Assembly (NCBI RefSeq): GCF_007995015.1
Contig: NZ_VORB01000004.1
Coordinates: forward strand, 62,001-126,000
Reading direction: 5' to 3'
Source of the DNA: Luteibaculum oceani
GTDB taxonomy: Bacteria; Bacteroidota; Bacteroidia; Flavobacteriales_D; Luteibaculaceae
Length of the DNA: 64,000 nt
A program made the translations under genes and the position numbers. How positions within the stretch are numbered: the stretch's first letter is position 1; every line of letters begins with the position of its first letter. The notes beneath the pieces were generated by a model. It did not search any database. It saw only the letters and a list, made by a program, of their open reading frames with translations, and had not been told where the DNA came from. Of the stretch, positions 62,316 through 64,000 are shown piece by piece.

Positions 62316-62420
62316 TTAGTTCGTAGGTGGTAGGTCGTAGCTGGTAGTTCGTAGTAAATAGCTCGTAGGTCGTAGGTGGTAGCTGGTAGGTATTAGCTGG
62401 TAGGTCGTAGCTAGTAGCTA
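62316..62420 (+). repeat. GTAGCTG-type heptamer array 3
   Basis: About fourteen degenerate heptamers run without interruption (GTAGGTG, GTAGGTC, GTAGCTG, GTAGTTC, ...). This is the cleanest array of the three. It ends 26 bases before the stop of the broken S23 gene. Confidence 0.7.
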
Positions 62421-62445
62421 AACAGACCGATTACGGCAATTGACA

Positions 62446-62634
62446 TCAACTGGTTTTTATAGATTTTATCAATCCATTTAGCATTTTAGCTATTTCAATT
62501 GCCTCCTGCTCAAGCTGATTTACCTTCTCAGCTGAAATCCAGTTTAATTTTTGTAATACCGTCAATAGTGTTACGGTTTCATATAAAGAACCTCTTGAGA
62601 TATATAAAAAGTGAATAAACTCTTATTTCTTATT
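62446..62634 (-). pseudogene. Broken second S23 four-helix-bundle gene
   Basis: The minus strand encodes FIHFLYISRGSLY and, after a one-base frameshift near 62580, ETVTLLTVLQKLNWIS and the continuation to KMLNGLIKSIKTS with a stop. SRGSL and the LNGLIKS end are hallmarks of the S23 family C-terminal half. The N-terminal half is missing: an F-type element begins where the gene should continue. It is a remnant by frameshift and truncation. Confidence 0.75.
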
Positions 62635-62835
62635 CATTTTTCATTTTTTCCATCGATGAAAAAACGAAACAAAAAAATCTAGGGCTGCACCTCCCTCGCT
62701 TATTCATCTTCAGAAATCCTAAGAAAGCCCTAAAAGGATTTCCTCAAGTCAAGGTCTTGAGTCTTCGACCCTGTCAATCTTTTGGTTTTCTAAGGATTTC
62801 TTTTGATTCATTGCGCTCATGAGCTGATGCCCAAC
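62634..62835. repeat. F element copy 4, hybrid with F'
   Basis: The first 50 bases match the F' type (ATCGATGAAAAAACGAAAC). The rest matches F, but the CCCAAG/CTTGGG stem reads CTCAAG/CTTGAG, a compensated C-G to T-A change. It truncates the S23 pseudogene. Confidence 0.7.
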
Positions 62836-63092
62836 GTGCTCCGAAGAATGGAAATCGGAAAGGCGAATTTATTTTTCACTAAAAAGTACAAAGAGGTGCT
62901 CCGAGTTTATTTTGAATTAGGGATGAGGAGATCAATGATGAAGCAATGAAGGACGGAATTTTTCTTTTCATCTATTTATCAATTCATCCTTTCATCAATT
63001 CATCTATTCATCAATTCATCTATTCATCTCGTTTAAAAAGTGTTTCAAGATCCACCCTAGATAAACACTAAACCAGTGAAGTTAGCTTGTGG
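62836..63092. other. Intergenic stretch between F4 and cysN
   Basis: A run of CATCAATTCATCTATT-type units (62970-63030), with GATGAA units in the other strand sense (62930-62960), is the only structure seen. No gene or clear terminator for cysN was found. Confidence 0.45.
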
Positions 63093-64000
63093 TTAACGGA
63101 TCATCCCCGCCGCTACTGTAGCATTACTACCCTCTTCTACTATAATGAAAGAGCCTGTATTTCGGTTTTTACTATACGGGTCGGCAGCGATGGGTTTGGC
63201 GAGGCGTAAGTTTACACGGCCAATTCCATTCTTTTCCAGCTTGCTACTTTCTTCGTTTACGTGGAAGGTGTTTACGTCAATTTCATGAACCAGACGCTTT
63301 ACCTTGCACATCACTTCGTTTCCGTTGTACATGAGGGTGTATTTCTTAGCTGGATTCATAGGACTATCTCCCATCCAACACAACATGGCATCTACATCTT
63401 GTATGCTCTCTGGCGTATTTTCTACCTTGGCTATAACATCTCCCCTGCCTATATCTATGTCGTCTTCTAATTCTATCGCAACCGACTGACCTGCAAATGC
63501 TTCTTCTACCTCCTGATCTAACAAGTGGATTTTTGCCACTATTGATTCCATTCCCGATGGTAACACTTTTACCTCATCTCCTTTTCGGATTACCCCACCA
63601 GCTATCCTTCCAGCATAACCACGGAAATCGTGATATTCGGTCTTGTGTGGTCGGATTACCGTTTGAACAGGAAGTCGGAAATCCCTTAAATTTTGATAAT
63701 TACTTACCGGCAAACTCTCTAAGGTATGCAAGAGCGTAGAGCCTTGATACCAGGTCATATTCTCTCCCCTTTCGACTACATTGTCTCCAACTAATGCTGA
63801 TATGGGTATAAAGCGGATATCTTGTATGGTCAGTTTGGATTCTAGCTCCTTAAATTGAGCAATAATGTTTTCATAAGCTTCCTCCTTATAATCCACAAGA
63901 TCCATCTTGTTTACACAAACAATAAGGTGAGGAATATTCAACAAAGAGGCTATAAAGGTGTGTCTTTTGGTTTGCTCCACTACCCCATTTCTAGCGTCGA
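63093..64000 (-). CDS. cysN: Sulfate adenylyltransferase subunit 1 (C-terminal part)
   Basis: This is the GTPase subunit of ATP sulfurylase, which drives sulfate activation to APS with CysD. The window has only the 3' part; the frame is open to position 64000 with DARNGVVEQTKRHTF at the start. The G4 motif NKMD (CVNKMDLVDY), the EF-Tu-like second domain (GYAGRIAGGVIRKGDEV) and the third domain, ending IVEEGSNATVAAGMIR, are seen. No APS kinase domain follows the third domain, so it is not a CysNC fusion at this end. CysD and related genes would lie beyond the window. Confidence 0.93.
   Translation of the reverse strand, partial: DARNGVVEQTKRHTFIASLLNIPHLIVCVNKMDLVDYKEEAYENIIAQFKELESKLTIQDIRFIPISALVGDNVVERGENMTWYQGSTLLHTLESLPVSNYQNLRDFRLPVQTVIRPHKTEYHDFRGYAGRIAGGVIRKGDEVKVLPSGMESIVAKIHLLDQEVEEAFAGQSVAIELEDDIDIGRGDVIAKVENTPESIQDVDAMLCWMGDSPMNPAKKYTLMYNGNEVMCKVKRLVHEIDVNTFHVNEESSKLEKNGIGRVNLRLAKPIAADPYSKNRNTGSFIIVEEGSNATVAAGMIR

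Overview
The window is chromosomal DNA of a member of the Bacteroidota, most likely a marine or aquatic Flavobacteriia-type lineage (the genus cannot be read from the sequence). The signs are a secreted protein with a type IX secretion sorting domain, a PorG-like outer-membrane barrel (DUF6089), GAPDH with the long N-terminal extension, a DAHP synthase-chorismate mutase fusion, and several TAnnTTTG promoter boxes. There is no rRNA, tRNA, insertion sequence, prophage or CRISPR array.

Layout. 1-7741: a DEAD-box helicase cut by the window edge, RNase P RNA, an Smr-domain protein, a Nudix hydrolase, a shikimate operon (DAHP synthase-chorismate mutase, aroA, aroC), an SDR oxidoreductase and a YkuK-like protein. 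7747-14345: an operon guaB - PPIase - PPIase lipoprotein - SurA-like PPIase - MoxR ATPase. 14515-25263: a large T9SS adhesin-like protein, a DUF2279 protein, a phosphohexomutase, MltG, a GNAT enzyme, DapF, a DegP/HtrA protease and GAPDH. 25397-29282: three overlapping or abutting genes for unrecognised exported proteins. 29.6-33.4 kb and 35.4-38.4 kb: two dense non-coding repeat zones built from a small set of palindromic modules, each holding one GIY-YIG gene. PorG and a nitronate monooxygenase-like gene lie between them. 38.4-61.6 kb: one long minus-strand surface-polysaccharide operon (Wzm/Wzt-type ABC exporter, about ten glycosyltransferases, two methyltransferases, a sugar aminotransferase, an epimerase, an acetyltransferase, a cupin protein, AsnB, a NodU-type carbamoyltransferase and a Wzy-like membrane protein). 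61.7-63.0 kb: a four-helix-bundle (S23) gene, a broken second S23 gene and more repeats. 63.1-64.0 kb: the 3' part of cysN.

How it works together. The polysaccharide operon would make nucleotide-activated sugars, assemble a glycan on the inner face of the membrane and export it by Wzm/Wzt. Much of its middle is strikingly AT-rich, which suggests transfer. The periplasmic PPIases, HtrA, MltG, PorG and T9SS cargo are envelope-biogenesis functions.

The most unusual content is the repeat system. Modules (named here A, B, C, E, F and F') recur in a fixed order and orientation. Several differ between copies by compensatory base changes that keep hairpins intact. Small protein genes sit inside inverted copies: an intact GIY-YIG nuclease between A repeats, a GIY-YIG gene without its catalytic motif beside E elements, and an S23 gene between TTGTTGAGTTGAT repeats. 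The same repeats have run into coding sequence at the 3' end of the nitronate monooxygenase and at the N-termini of both ABC exporter genes. A short CCACGCC hairpin found in the modules also occurs in RNase P RNA. A 14-codon remnant of a second permease 3' end, with only synonymous changes over its last 13 codons, lies just downstream of wzm.
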